From positions 1-64,000 of the forward strand of contig NZ_CAKLBV010000009.1 of assembly GCF_920984675.1 (NCBI RefSeq): a DNA stretch of 64,000 bases. Reading direction: 5' to 3'. Each line of letters begins with the position of its first letter. Position 1 is the stretch's first letter. Source of the DNA: Methylobacterium sp. Leaf118 (GTDB taxonomy: Bacteria > Pseudomonadota > Alphaproteobacteria > Rhizobiales > Beijerinckiaceae). Below the pieces are notes generated by a model that had not been told where the DNA came from, made no database searches, and was given only the letters and a program-made list of their open reading frames with translations. Positions 19,282 through 27,411 of the stretch are shown piece by piece. The position numbers were made by a program, and so were the translations under genes.

Positions 19282-19402
19282 AGGCGTCGAAAAGCGAGCG
19301 GCTCAAACGCTGTGGCGAGCGAGTCCCTCGCGGTTCGGGCCGGGTGGCGGGACGCAACGCGCGGCGAGAAGCCGGGTGAGGGTTGTTCCGCTCGCGCCGA
19401 AG

Positions 19403-20368
19403 CTACTTCGGATCATCAGCCTTGCAGGTCACAAGGGGCGATGCAAAGGCGAATGCCACCGCTTCATTGAGCGCTTCCGGAAGCACGTTCATATGGGTGC
19501 GGCCAGGAATCAGCCGGAAGGTGCTTACGACGCCGGGATGGTGGCTGAGACGTTCCGCCATGTCGCGGGCTCGATCGACGATCCCGGTGGCCCGCAGATG
19601 AGCGAGGCGCTGTTCGCGGTCGGGGAAGTCCCGCTGGAATGGCGCCAACTCGGCCTCGTAGGCGGCAGCGAGCAACAGCACGCGGGCGCAGGCGCGCGGT
19701 CCCTTCTCGAAGGCGTCGATGCTGCTGAGCAGGGAGCCATCCTCCCAGTAGATGCTCGGACTGGCAGCGATCCAGCTCGAGAACGCCCCCGGCGCATTGG
19801 CGAGGGCGTAAAGGACGAACAAGCCGCCGAAGGAGTGTCCGAACAGGGCTTGCCGTGATCGGTCGATCGGGCAGCGCCGCTCGATCTCGCCCCTGAGCTC
19901 CGTCGTCACGAACTCGAGGAAGGCCGCAGCTCCACCGGTCTGAAGCTCTGGACCGCCCGGCTTGTACGGCGGGTAGGTCCGACCGGGCGGCGGGGTGTAA
20001 TCCCGCGAGCGACCCACGCCATCATAGGCGTCGTCCGTCGGGTATCCGATCGCGACGATAGCGAACCGTGAGCCGATGCCGCTGCCGCTCGGATAGGCCG
20101 CCTGCACCCGCTCGATGTCGATGGCTGTCCCGATCAGCGCGTTACCGTCGAGGAGGGTGAGGACGGGCCATCCGGTGGCCGGCGCCTCACCGGGCGGAAC
20201 GTAGAGCGTGACGCGCCGGAGTGGGCGTTCGTCTCCGCCGAGATCGAACTGCACCGCGCGGGAGAGCACGGCGGGCCCGTCGGCGCTCGCCGTTCGGGCC
20301 GGCGTGCCGAGCAGAAGGCCCGCCCCGGCAGAGAGCTGCAGCACGGCGCGTCGGGAGAGAGGCATCAT
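19403..20368 (-). CDS. exported alpha/beta hydrolase, siderophore esterase type
   Basis: 321 residues from the ATG at 20368, which places a Tat-like signal at the N-terminus (PLSRRAVLQLSAGAGLLLG). The body is an esterase of the IroE/Fes/BesA type (COG2819-like): nucleophile Ser in GHSFGG, the oxyanion region PVLTLLDGNALIG, and a late His in the GRTHMNVLPEAL segment. It is divergent from the siderophore receptor at 20663, so hydrolysis of an ester siderophore in the periplasm is the natural reading. An upstream ATG at 20443 is possible but adds no signal features. Confidence 0.85.
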   Translation of the reverse strand: MMPLSRRAVLQLSAGAGLLLGTPARTASADGPAVLSRAVQFDLGGDERPLRRVTLYVPPGEAPATGWPVLTLLDGNALIGTAIDIERVQAAYPSGSGIGSRFAIVAIGYPTDDAYDGVGRSRDYTPPPGRTYPPYKPGGPELQTGGAAAFLEFVTTELRGEIERRCPIDRSRQALFGHSFGGLFVLYALANAPGAFSSWIAASPSIYWEDGSLLSSIDAFEKGPRACARVLLLAAAYEAELAPFQRDFPDREQRLAHLRATGIVDRARDMAERLSHHPGVVSTFRLIPGRTHMNVLPEALNEAVAFAFASPLVTCKADDPK

Positions 20369-20530
20369 CGGGCTGCGCCATAGGGCATGACAGGCCTCAT
20401 GCGTCGATGAAGCATGAGGCACGCGTCCATGACAAGCCGACACGCCGCCAGCTCGCGATCGGCGACTGCAGGTTGTTCCGAAATACAGACACCGTGCTCC
20501 ATGCCTCCGTAGGTTCTTTCGTAGAGAGCA

Positions 20531-20548
20531 ACGAGAAATGTTTCTCGT
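20531..20548. promoter_or_regulatory. perfect 8-bp-arm palindrome in divergent siderophore promoter
   Basis: ACGAGAAA-TG-TTTCTCGT lies between the esterase and the receptor, ~115 bases before the receptor ATG. Its form (inverted AGAAA/TTTCT with a 2-base spacer) resembles iron-control elements bound by Irr-type regulators of Rhizobiales, but the sequence is not the consensus. Confidence 0.5.
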
Positions 20549-20662
20549 GATCGAGTTTATAACAATTCAAAACTAGAAGCCTCTGTTGCGGATCGGCTTG
20601 TCTTTTCTCGCAATAACCTGCAAGTCCGCTTAAGGCCAAGCTCGTAAACCCCAGTCTGTTCC

Positions 20663-22864
20663 ATGATCCTGTCCCGCAAGCGCCTCGCTGGCCTCCTTCT
20701 CACCTCCACGGCTCTGGCCGCGCCGGCCGCGTCCGCCTGGGCTCAGGCTACCGCTGAGCTGAGCGAGATATCGGTCGAAGGCACCCGCAGTGGCGCTGGC
20801 CTCGGTGGATCTGGAAACAACGTCGCGGTCTCTCAGGACAGCGCCGCCACGAGCGGCGGCGGTGGCGGCCCGAGTGGGGTCATTGGCTACACGGTCCGCG
20901 TCAGCCCCACGGCGACGAAGACCAATACGCCGCTGCTCGAGACGCCCCAATCGGTGACGGTGCTCACCCGCGAGCAGCTCAACGACCGCAACGTCCAGAC
21001 CCTGAACGATGCCATCGGCTACGTGGCCGGCGTCTCGTCGAATGTCTTTGGCTTCGATCCGCGCTTCGACTCGTTCTACGTCCGAGGCTTCAGCCTGACC
21101 TACGACGGAATCTTCCGGGACGGCCTGCGCCAGATCGGAGCGGGCCTCACGGTCCCGCGGATCGAGCCTTACGGTATCGAATCCGCCACGATCCTGCGCG
21201 GGCCAGCCGCCGGGCTCTACGGCCTCGGCTCGCCCGGCGGCATCCTCGACGTGACGACGAAGCGTCCGGTCTTCACCCCCTTCGGCGAGGTGCAGATGCA
21301 GGTCGGCAACTTCAACCGCTACCAGGGCAATTTCGACATCGGCGGTCCGGTCGAGGGCACGGACGGCACGCTGGCCTACCGCATCACCGGTATCCAGCGG
21401 CAATCCGACACCTTCCTGCCCGGGGGCTCCGACGACCGGAGCTACATCGCGCCGTCCGTCACCTGGAAGCCGTCGGCCGATACGACCTTCACCTTCCTGA
21501 GCGAGTACCAGGAAACCAAGTTGCCGGGCAGTACGACGTTCTTCAATCAGAACTTCCGGCCGACGTGACTCTACTCAAGCGACCCTGCCTTCAACGACTT
21601 CAGGCAAAAGCAAGGGCGAGTCGGCTACGCGTTCGAGCACCGCTTCGATGGGGATCTGTTCTTCCGACAGAACTTCCGCTTCTACGATCTCGACACCGAT
21701 TACCGCTACACCACGATCACCGGCCTCAATCCCGACGGCCTCAGCGCGAGCCGAGCGACGGGCTTCTCGCGCCAGCACCTCAGCCAGATCACGCTCGACA
21801 ATCAGATCGAGGCGCATGTCACCACGGGACCGGTCCAGCACACGCTGCTGGCGGGCCTCGACTACGCGCATTACGACTTCAACTACCGCTTCGGTTTCGG
21901 TGTCGCGCCCGATCTGAACCTCGTCACCCGCAACTATGGCCAGCAACCAATCGTCGCCCCGCCACTCGGCCCGCGCACCGTCCAGAGCCAGGATCAGGTC
22001 GGCGTCTATCTGCAGGAGCAGGCCAAATTCGACCGCTTCGTCCTGACGATGACGGGGCGCTACGACTGGGTCTTCCAGAACACCATCGCGACCACTGGCG
22101 TCGCAACGCAGCAGAACGACCAGGCCTTCACGGGGCGCGTCGGTCTCAATTACCTCCTGGCACCCGGACTGGTGCCCTATGCCAGCTACGCCACCACCTT
22201 CTCACCGCAGCCGGGCGCGGACGCCTCCGGGCGTGCGTTCCGGCCATCGACGGGCGATCAGATCGAAGCGGGCGTCAAGTACCTGATCCCGGGCACGAAT
22301 ATCCAGGCGGGGTTCGCCGGCTTCGACATCGTGCAGAGCAGCGTTCTGCGCACGGACCCGAACAACGTCGCCTTCCAGATTGCGACGGGCGCCGTCCAAT
22401 CGCGCGGCTTCGAGATGGAGGCCATCGCCAACTTCGCCCCCGGCACCAACCTGACCCTCGCCTACACCCATCTCGATCTGCGCTATCTCAGCCAGACTTC
22501 GTTCGCGGGGCAGCCGCTGGACGGTCGTTTCCTGTCCGGCATCCCAGGAGACACCTTCACCGGCTTCCTGACCTATCTGTTTCCGCCGAGCTCCCCCTTG
22601 CGCGGTCTGACATTGGGTGGTGGCATCCGATACAGCGCCAACAGCTACGCCAATGACGACAACACCGTCCGCAATCCGAACGTGACCTTGTTCGATGCGC
22701 TTGTCGCCTACGATTTCGCCGCCATCGATCCAAAATACAGAGGCTTCCGCGCACAGGTGAACGCCAACAACGTGTTCGATCGGGATTACTTTACGTGCCA
22801 AGCGGGCTTCTGCTACCGCGGAGCCCCAGCAACCGTCATCGGCAGCCTGATCTATCGGTGGTGA
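20663..22864 (+). pseudogene. TonB-dependent siderophore receptor with in-frame UGA
   Basis: One frame of 734 codons encodes a signal peptide (~1-28), secretin/TonB-box-like start, plug (~90-200, with FYVRGFSLTYDGIFRDGL and ESATILRGPAAGLYGLGSPGG) and barrel ending in SLIYRW. Codon 302 (21566-21568) is TGA between FNQNFRPT and LYSSDPAFND, in the early barrel; the frame is otherwise intact. A CGA to TGA change would explain it. Without readthrough only plug and a few strands are made, so uptake should fail. It is divergent from the esterase, with which it would form a ferric-siderophore uptake and release unit. Confidence 0.85.
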
Positions 22865-23071
22865 CGGGCGATGGTAAGGGAGACCGGTGGCAGCACCTCT
22901 TCCGCCACCGCCTCCACATAGGCGATGGGGCATCATTTGAATGGACCGAAGTCGTCTCCTGCGGGTGCGCGGCAGGACGCGGATGCGAGCGAGACTCTGC
23001 AACGAATTCGTGACAGTGGCGGTTAGCTACCAAGCTCAAGCGTAGGCGCTGGGGTTCGAGGAGCGTTGCCC

Positions 23072-23227
23072 ATGTCCGTTACAACCATCCTGCTGATCCT
23101 GCTCATTCTCCTCGCCTTCGGCGGTGGCGGTTTCCTCGGCGGCGGCGCCTATCGTGGTCCGGGTTTCGGATTGGGCGGCCTCCTGCTCATCATTCTCATC
23201 GTGCTGCTGGCAACGGGCAGGCTCTGA
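23072..23227 (+). CDS. 51-residue two-helix membrane protein, DUF3309-like
   Basis: ATG at 23072 with GAGGAGCG upstream. The product starts MSVTTILLILLILLAFGGGG and ends GLLLIILIVLLATGRL: two hydrophobic segments joined by a Gly-rich turn. This matches the layout of the DUF3309 small proteins frequent in Alphaproteobacteria. Function unknown. Confidence 0.75.
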   Translation: MSVTTILLILLILLAFGGGGFLGGGAYRGPGFGLGGLLLIILIVLLATGRL

Positions 23228-23403
23228 ACGGGCCGCCTTCGGCCCATGCCGTCGCCCCCTCCTGTTCAGTTTCACCGAGCCGGATGCCCGGGCGATTTTC
23301 AGATGCCTCAACGGTGGGACGCAAGCCCCACCGTCTAAAACGACGTTCGAGCAATGGCGTCGCCAGAGGCCGAGTAGCGCCTCGTTTGTTCGGGATCTTG
23401 CTG

Positions 23404-23438
23404 CCCTCCGGCAGGAGGGAGGCGCCCGGAGGCGCCTC
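23404..23438 (-). terminator. tandem hairpins
   Basis: CCCTCC/GGAGGG with loop GGCA, followed directly by GAGGCGCC/GGCGCCTC with loop CGGA. They lie 12 bases after the stop of the minus-strand Gly/Tyr-rich gene. No clear T-run. Confidence 0.5.
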
Positions 23439-23449
23439 TCGACCGTCTG

Positions 23450-23726
23450 TCAGTAACCACCCCGGAAGCCGCCACCGTAACCGTAGCCGCCGCGATCATA
23501 GCCATAGCCGCCACGGCGTCCGTAACCGTCATCGTAGCCGACTGGACGATCGTAGCGATGGCCGTATTGGCTTCCATAGGCCCCGGCAGCAAGACCGCCG
23601 GCGGCAAGTCCGGCAATGCCGAGACCGATTGCAGCGCCGCGAATGATCCGGCCGTGCATCCGCAGCGGGAGCGGCAAGGGTAGCAACGCCGAGAGCAGCG
23701 ATGGTCGCAAATGCGATCTTCCGCAT
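23450..23726 (-). pseudogene. small exported Gly/Tyr-rich protein with frameshift
   Basis: An ATG at 23726 with GGAG upstream starts a clear signal peptide (RKIAFATIAALGVATLAAPAADA). The expected continuation (GRIIRGAAIGLGIAGLAAGG, then a GYGYDRGGYGYGGGFRGGY tail) is in the neighbouring frame. One extra C in the stretch GCACGGCCGG accounts for the shift. In the original frame the product becomes a Cys/Arg-rich tail. Either a pseudogene or a base-calling error in a C/G run. Related small exported glycine-zipper-type proteins are usual in Methylobacterium. Confidence 0.65.
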
Positions 23727-24150
23727 TAAAAATCTCCATTCGTGGCTCGGTATAGGGTGCCACCAGGTCGAAAGCAGGCCGTTTCCCAAATTATGTGCGG
23801 CAAATTTGGTGCCGTGATTGATGGATAACCTAAGCCGAGGCCGCGTTGGTCGGCGCTTCTGCGCTGTGTAAAAAAACGACGAATCTCAGTTATTTAGATG
23901 TGCGCGGAAACCGCCTGAGGAAATCAAAATCGCGAGGAGCGAAGACCCTCCAGGCGGCTGCCATGGAGCCATAGGGTGCAGATCAAAACTCGGGCTTTGG
24001 TGCGGCACAGGTCTATGTGACCTGCCTCACAGTTCTCCGGACTCGGCGGGGATACGTCTTGGTCATCGGCCAGCGAGAGAGCGGGCCGGCCACCGGACGG
24101 CGGGGCGCTCGAACAAGCACCGCCTCCCTCACCCGACAGGAGATCGCGTC
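23727..24150. other. gene-free stretch
   Basis: No gene seen. It contains the 17-bp match to 5887-5903 at 23896-23912, and from ~24010 to 24150 the upstream region shared with the inverted paralogue at 15639-15780. Confidence 0.5.
23896..23912 (+). repeat. 17-bp match to 5887-5903 (inverted)
   Basis: AGATGTGCGCGGAAACC, exact reverse complement of 5887-5903, within gene-free DNA. Confidence 0.45.
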
Positions 24151-24492
24151 ATGTTCAAGAAGACCCTCACCGCCACTGTGGCCGCCCTGACCCTCACCAG
24201 CGCCACCATCGTGGCTCCCTCCTCCGCCCAGGCCGGCAACCTCGGCAAGGCGGTCGCCATCGGCATCCTCGGCGCCGCGGTCGGCGCCATCGCCGCCGGC
24301 AGCGCTCGCGCCCAGCAGGACCAGGGCTACCGCTCCTACGGCTACGACGAGCGCCCCGACGATCGGCAGGGCGGCTTTCGTCAGGTGCGCGGTGGCCACG
24401 AGAGCACCTACGGCGGCTGCGGCTTCCGCAACAGCCCGCTCTTCGACGAGGATGGCAACCGCATCGGCTCGCGCCACGTCTCGGCCTGCTGA
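24151..24492 (+). CDS. small exported protein with GGCGFRNSP motif
   Basis: 113 residues. Signal peptide ~1-26 (KKTLTATVAALTLTSATIVA, then AQA), a glycine-zipper-like hydrophobic stretch (GKAVAIGILGAAVGAIAAGS), a polar middle, and a conserved end with two cysteines (STYGGCGFRNSPLFDEDGNR ... SAC). Family unknown. A decayed inverted copy lies at 15294-15638; conservation of the 5' ~150 bases between copies suggests a promoter or leader there. A hairpin terminator follows. Confidence 0.8.
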   Translation: MFKKTLTATVAALTLTSATIVAPSSAQAGNLGKAVAIGILGAAVGAIAAGSARAQQDQGYRSYGYDERPDDRQGGFRQVRGGHESTYGGCGFRNSPLFDEDGNRIGSRHVSAC

Positions 24493-24550
24493 GTGTCTCC
24501 CCCACGAGCGCGAAGCGGAAGCTTCGAGCGCCCCGCCGCTTCGGCGCTCG

Positions 24551-24577
24551 GCCCCGTCCCCGACAAGGAGACGGGGC
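24551..24577 (+). terminator. hairpin after small exported protein
   Basis: GCCCCGTC and GACGGGGC pair perfectly around an 11-base loop, followed by ACTTCGTTCT. Confidence 0.6.
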
Positions 24578-24611
24578 ACTTCGTTCTCGCACCTCAAGAG
24601 TTTTGCATGGT

Positions 24612-24722
24612 CTGATCCGGGCTCCGCTTGATCAAAGCGGAGCCCGTATCAGGCAAGCCCGCGCGGCGTTTGAGCGAAGCCCAAATCCGCCATCCCGAAG
24701 GGATCAACCGGATTGGGTATGA
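24612..24722 (-). repeat. dispersed palindromic element, copy 1
   Basis: Full ~112-bp copy in inverted orientation relative to copies 2, 3 and 5. The long hairpin (18-base arms, one mismatch) comes first, then the TTTGAGCGAAGCCCAAATCC core, then the CATCCCGAAGGGATCAACC hairpin. Confidence 0.85.
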
Positions 24723-24898
24723 GGAGCCATCGTCGCTCAGGCACTTGGAAGGCGCAAAAGTCTCGATGGAAATCCAGGCCCCACGGTTCGCTCTCCCCTC
24801 CTCTTCGGTCATCAGCTTGCACCAATCGGGACGTCCGAGAGCGGTCGAAATCTGCCCCGGCCGCCGACGCGAAAACCCAGCTGTGTCTCTTGGAGGGA

Positions 24899-24987
24899 GG
24901 TTGCCGACCGACACACGAGCCGGCTACAAATCCCCAGACGGCTTGAGAGCTAACCGTCTGAACTGACAGCAGCTTTTTGTCGGCTGA
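24899..24987 (+). repeat. ~87-bp dispersed repeat, copy B
   Basis: Counterpart of 19052-19138, in the same orientation, ending at the same GGCTGACCCG boundary in unrelated flanking DNA. Confidence 0.6.
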
Positions 24988-25398
24988 CCCGAGGGCCAGG
25001 ATCCTGGCGCCCCAGCCAGTCTATAGGAAGCCCCACAATGTCCGTGACTTGCAGAAAATCGTGCAGGGCGGGCGGTCATCAGGTCGGAACACTCGGTCGC
25101 GTGGCACAGGCGGGTGATGTTCGCGTCAGACCAAGACGCTGCCTCCGCAGGCATGATTCGCCGCAGCTTCGGCCTCACCCTGCAATTCCCGTTTGAAAGT
25201 CCAGTGCTTAAAAATCGGTCGATGCCGCGCCACGGCCTCGCAACCTGCGAATAGAGGCGGCCCGTGCGGGGGCGGTGCCCGAGCGGAACGCCGGCGCCAC
25301 CATGTCGCGTGTCAGGACCGCCGCGGAGCAGGCGGCAATGCCGTAGGGGACGTGATCGTCGTCCTTCGACCCAGCAGGGAGCGCCCGAGCGGCGCGCG
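24988..25398. other. gene-free stretch before ABC exporter
   Basis: No convincing gene. Open frames here lack start signals and family resemblance; it holds the exporter promoter presumably. Confidence 0.4.
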
Positions 25399-27264
25399 AT
25401 GCGTTTGCCTCCATCACCCATCGCCCGGCTTCGCAGTGCCGCCGCGGCTCGGATCGGTCCGTTCCGGCACCTCCCGGCCCTGTTCCGGCTCGCCTGGGCA
25501 ACGAGCCGCGCCCTGACGCTCGCCAGCATCGGCTTACGCCTCGCCCGTGCGGCGATCCCCGCGCTGATGCTCTACGTCGCCAAGCTCGTCGTCGACACGG
25601 TCGTGGCCGGACAGGCCGAGGCCGCCGCGCTGGCGAGCGCCCCGGACGGGTTCACCCATCCGCACCTGTGGGAGGTCGGCCTGCTGATCGGGGCCGAACT
25701 CGCGCTGGCGCTTGCCTCCGACCTGCTCGGGCGCGCGACGAGCCTCGTCGACGGGGTTTTGGCCGAGATGACCGGCAACGCCACCACGCTCCGGCTGATG
25801 GCCCATGCCGCCACCCTCGATCTTGCCCAGTTCGAGGATCCCGCCGTGCAGGACGGGCTGGAGCGCGCCCGGCGGCAGGTCGCGTGGCGGGCGAACCCGA
25901 TGGGCCAGCTGCTCGGTCAGCTTCAGGACGGCCTCACGGCCCTCTCGCTGGCGGTCGCCGTCGTCGCCTTCCTGCCCTGGCTCGTCCTCCTGCTCGTGCT
26001 CGCCCTGATCCCGGCCTTCCTCAACGAGCTCCACTTCAACCGCCAGGGCTACCGCCTCGCCTACCAGCGCTCGCCGGATCGGCGCGAGGGCGACTACATG
26101 CGCCAGCTCGGGGCCGGGGCCGAGAGCGCCAAGGAGGTCAAGCTGTTCGGCCTCAGCGGCTACCTCGCCGAACGCTTCCGTCTGCTCGCCGACCGGGCCT
26201 TGCGCGAGAACACCCGCCTCGCCCGGCGCCGGGCCGTCGCGGGCGGGCTCTTCGCCAGCCTCGGCACGCTTGCCTACTATTTCGCCTACCTCGTGATCGC
26301 GCTGCGGGCGGCCACCGGCACGCTCACGCTCGGCGATCTCACCTTCCTGACGGGTGCCTTCCTGCGCCTGCGCGGTCTCGTCGAGGGGCTGCTGCTCGGC
26401 CTGTCCCAGCTCTCGGGTCAGGCGCAGTATCTCGACGACCTGTTCGGGTTCCTCGCGCGGGCGCCTCGCCTACCCGTCCCGGAGCAACCCGCCCCGTTCC
26501 CGACGCCGATCCGCGAGGGCTTCGTGTTCGAGGCGGTGGGCTATCGCTATCCCGGCGCGGAGCGCTGGGCGGTGCGCGACCTCTCGCTCACGATCCGCGC
26601 CGGCGAGGTTGTGGCGCTGGTGGGCGAGAACGGCAGCGGCAAGACCACGATCGTCAAGCTTCTGGCGCGGCTCTACGACCCGACCGAGGGGCGCATCCTG
26701 CTCGAGGGCCGGGACCTGCGCGACTACGACCCCGACGTTCTGCGCACGCGCATCGGCGTGATCTTCCAGGACTTCGTCCGCTTCGATCTCACGGCGGGCG
26801 AGAACATCGCGGTCGGGCGCATCGCGGCGCGGACGGATGCGGAGCGCGTCAAAGGCGCGGCGGGCCGCGCGCTTGCCGACACCGTGGTGGACCGGCTGCC
26901 CGCGGGCTACGACCAGCGGCTGGGGCGGCGCTTCGAGGACGGTGTCGATCTGTCCGGGGGCGAGTGGCAGAAGCTCGCGATCGCCCGCGCCTATATGCGC
27001 GAATCCGAGGTTTTGGTCCTCGACGAGCCGACCGCGGCGCTCGACGCCCGCGCCGAGGCCGAGGTGTTCGCCCGCCTGCGCGCGCTCGCGCTCGGGCGCA
27101 CCGCGCTCCTCATCTCGCATCGCTTCTCGAGCGTGCGCCGGGCCGACCGGATCGTCGTGCTCGGCGACGGCCGGGTGCAGGAGGCCGGCACGCACGAGGA
27201 ACTGGTCGAGAGCGGCGGGCGCTACGCCGAACTGTTCGCGCTGCAGGCGGCGGCCTACCGATAG
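25399..27264 (+). CDS. ABC exporter, fused permease and ATPase
   Basis: 621 residues from the ATG at 25399 (a longer frame upstream is Arg-rich and without family character). The N-terminal ~350 residues form a type I exporter TM domain with several hydrophobic helices; the C-terminal part is the nucleotide-binding domain: Walker A GENGSGKTT (~residue 410), signature LSGGEWQ (~518), Walker B VLVLDEPTAALDA (~538) and H-loop LISHRFSS. Acts as a homodimer or with an unlinked partner in the inner membrane. Substrate unknown. A small degenerate copy of its ATPase end lies at 29565-29621. Confidence 0.9.
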   Translation: MRLPPSPIARLRSAAAARIGPFRHLPALFRLAWATSRALTLASIGLRLARAAIPALMLYVAKLVVDTVVAGQAEAAALASAPDGFTHPHLWEVGLLIGAELALALASDLLGRATSLVDGVLAEMTGNATTLRLMAHAATLDLAQFEDPAVQDGLERARRQVAWRANPMGQLLGQLQDGLTALSLAVAVVAFLPWLVLLLVLALIPAFLNELHFNRQGYRLAYQRSPDRREGDYMRQLGAGAESAKEVKLFGLSGYLAERFRLLADRALRENTRLARRRAVAGGLFASLGTLAYYFAYLVIALRAATGTLTLGDLTFLTGAFLRLRGLVEGLLLGLSQLSGQAQYLDDLFGFLARAPRLPVPEQPAPFPTPIREGFVFEAVGYRYPGAERWAVRDLSLTIRAGEVVALVGENGSGKTTIVKLLARLYDPTEGRILLEGRDLRDYDPDVLRTRIGVIFQDFVRFDLTAGENIAVGRIAARTDAERVKGAAGRALADTVVDRLPAGYDQRLGRRFEDGVDLSGGEWQKLAIARAYMRESEVLVLDEPTAALDARAEAEVFARLRALALGRTALLISHRFSSVRRADRIVVLGDGRVQEAGTHEELVESGGRYAELFALQAAAYR

Positions 27265-27411
27265 GCGGCGGCTGCCTCGCTATTGACCGACGCCCAGCAC
27301 GCCGCCAGCCGGCGCACCTTGTGGACGGCCTTCAATCCGCGGGCGACGCGGCCGATGGCGCCCTCGCGCCGCGTCGCGAGCCCCCCGAACGGGGCTCGCT
27401 GCGGATGACGG

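Noticed and set aside
21566..21568. UGA as selenocysteine in the TonB receptor
   Set aside because: TonB receptors are not known selenoproteins, the site is in a variable barrel loop, and no SECIS-like hairpin was evident just downstream.
25015..25045. Remnant of a second integrase C-terminus (CTATAGGAAGCCCC resembling the end of the gene at 4066)
   Set aside because: Only a few codons resemble it and the upstream frame does not match integrases, so it may be chance.
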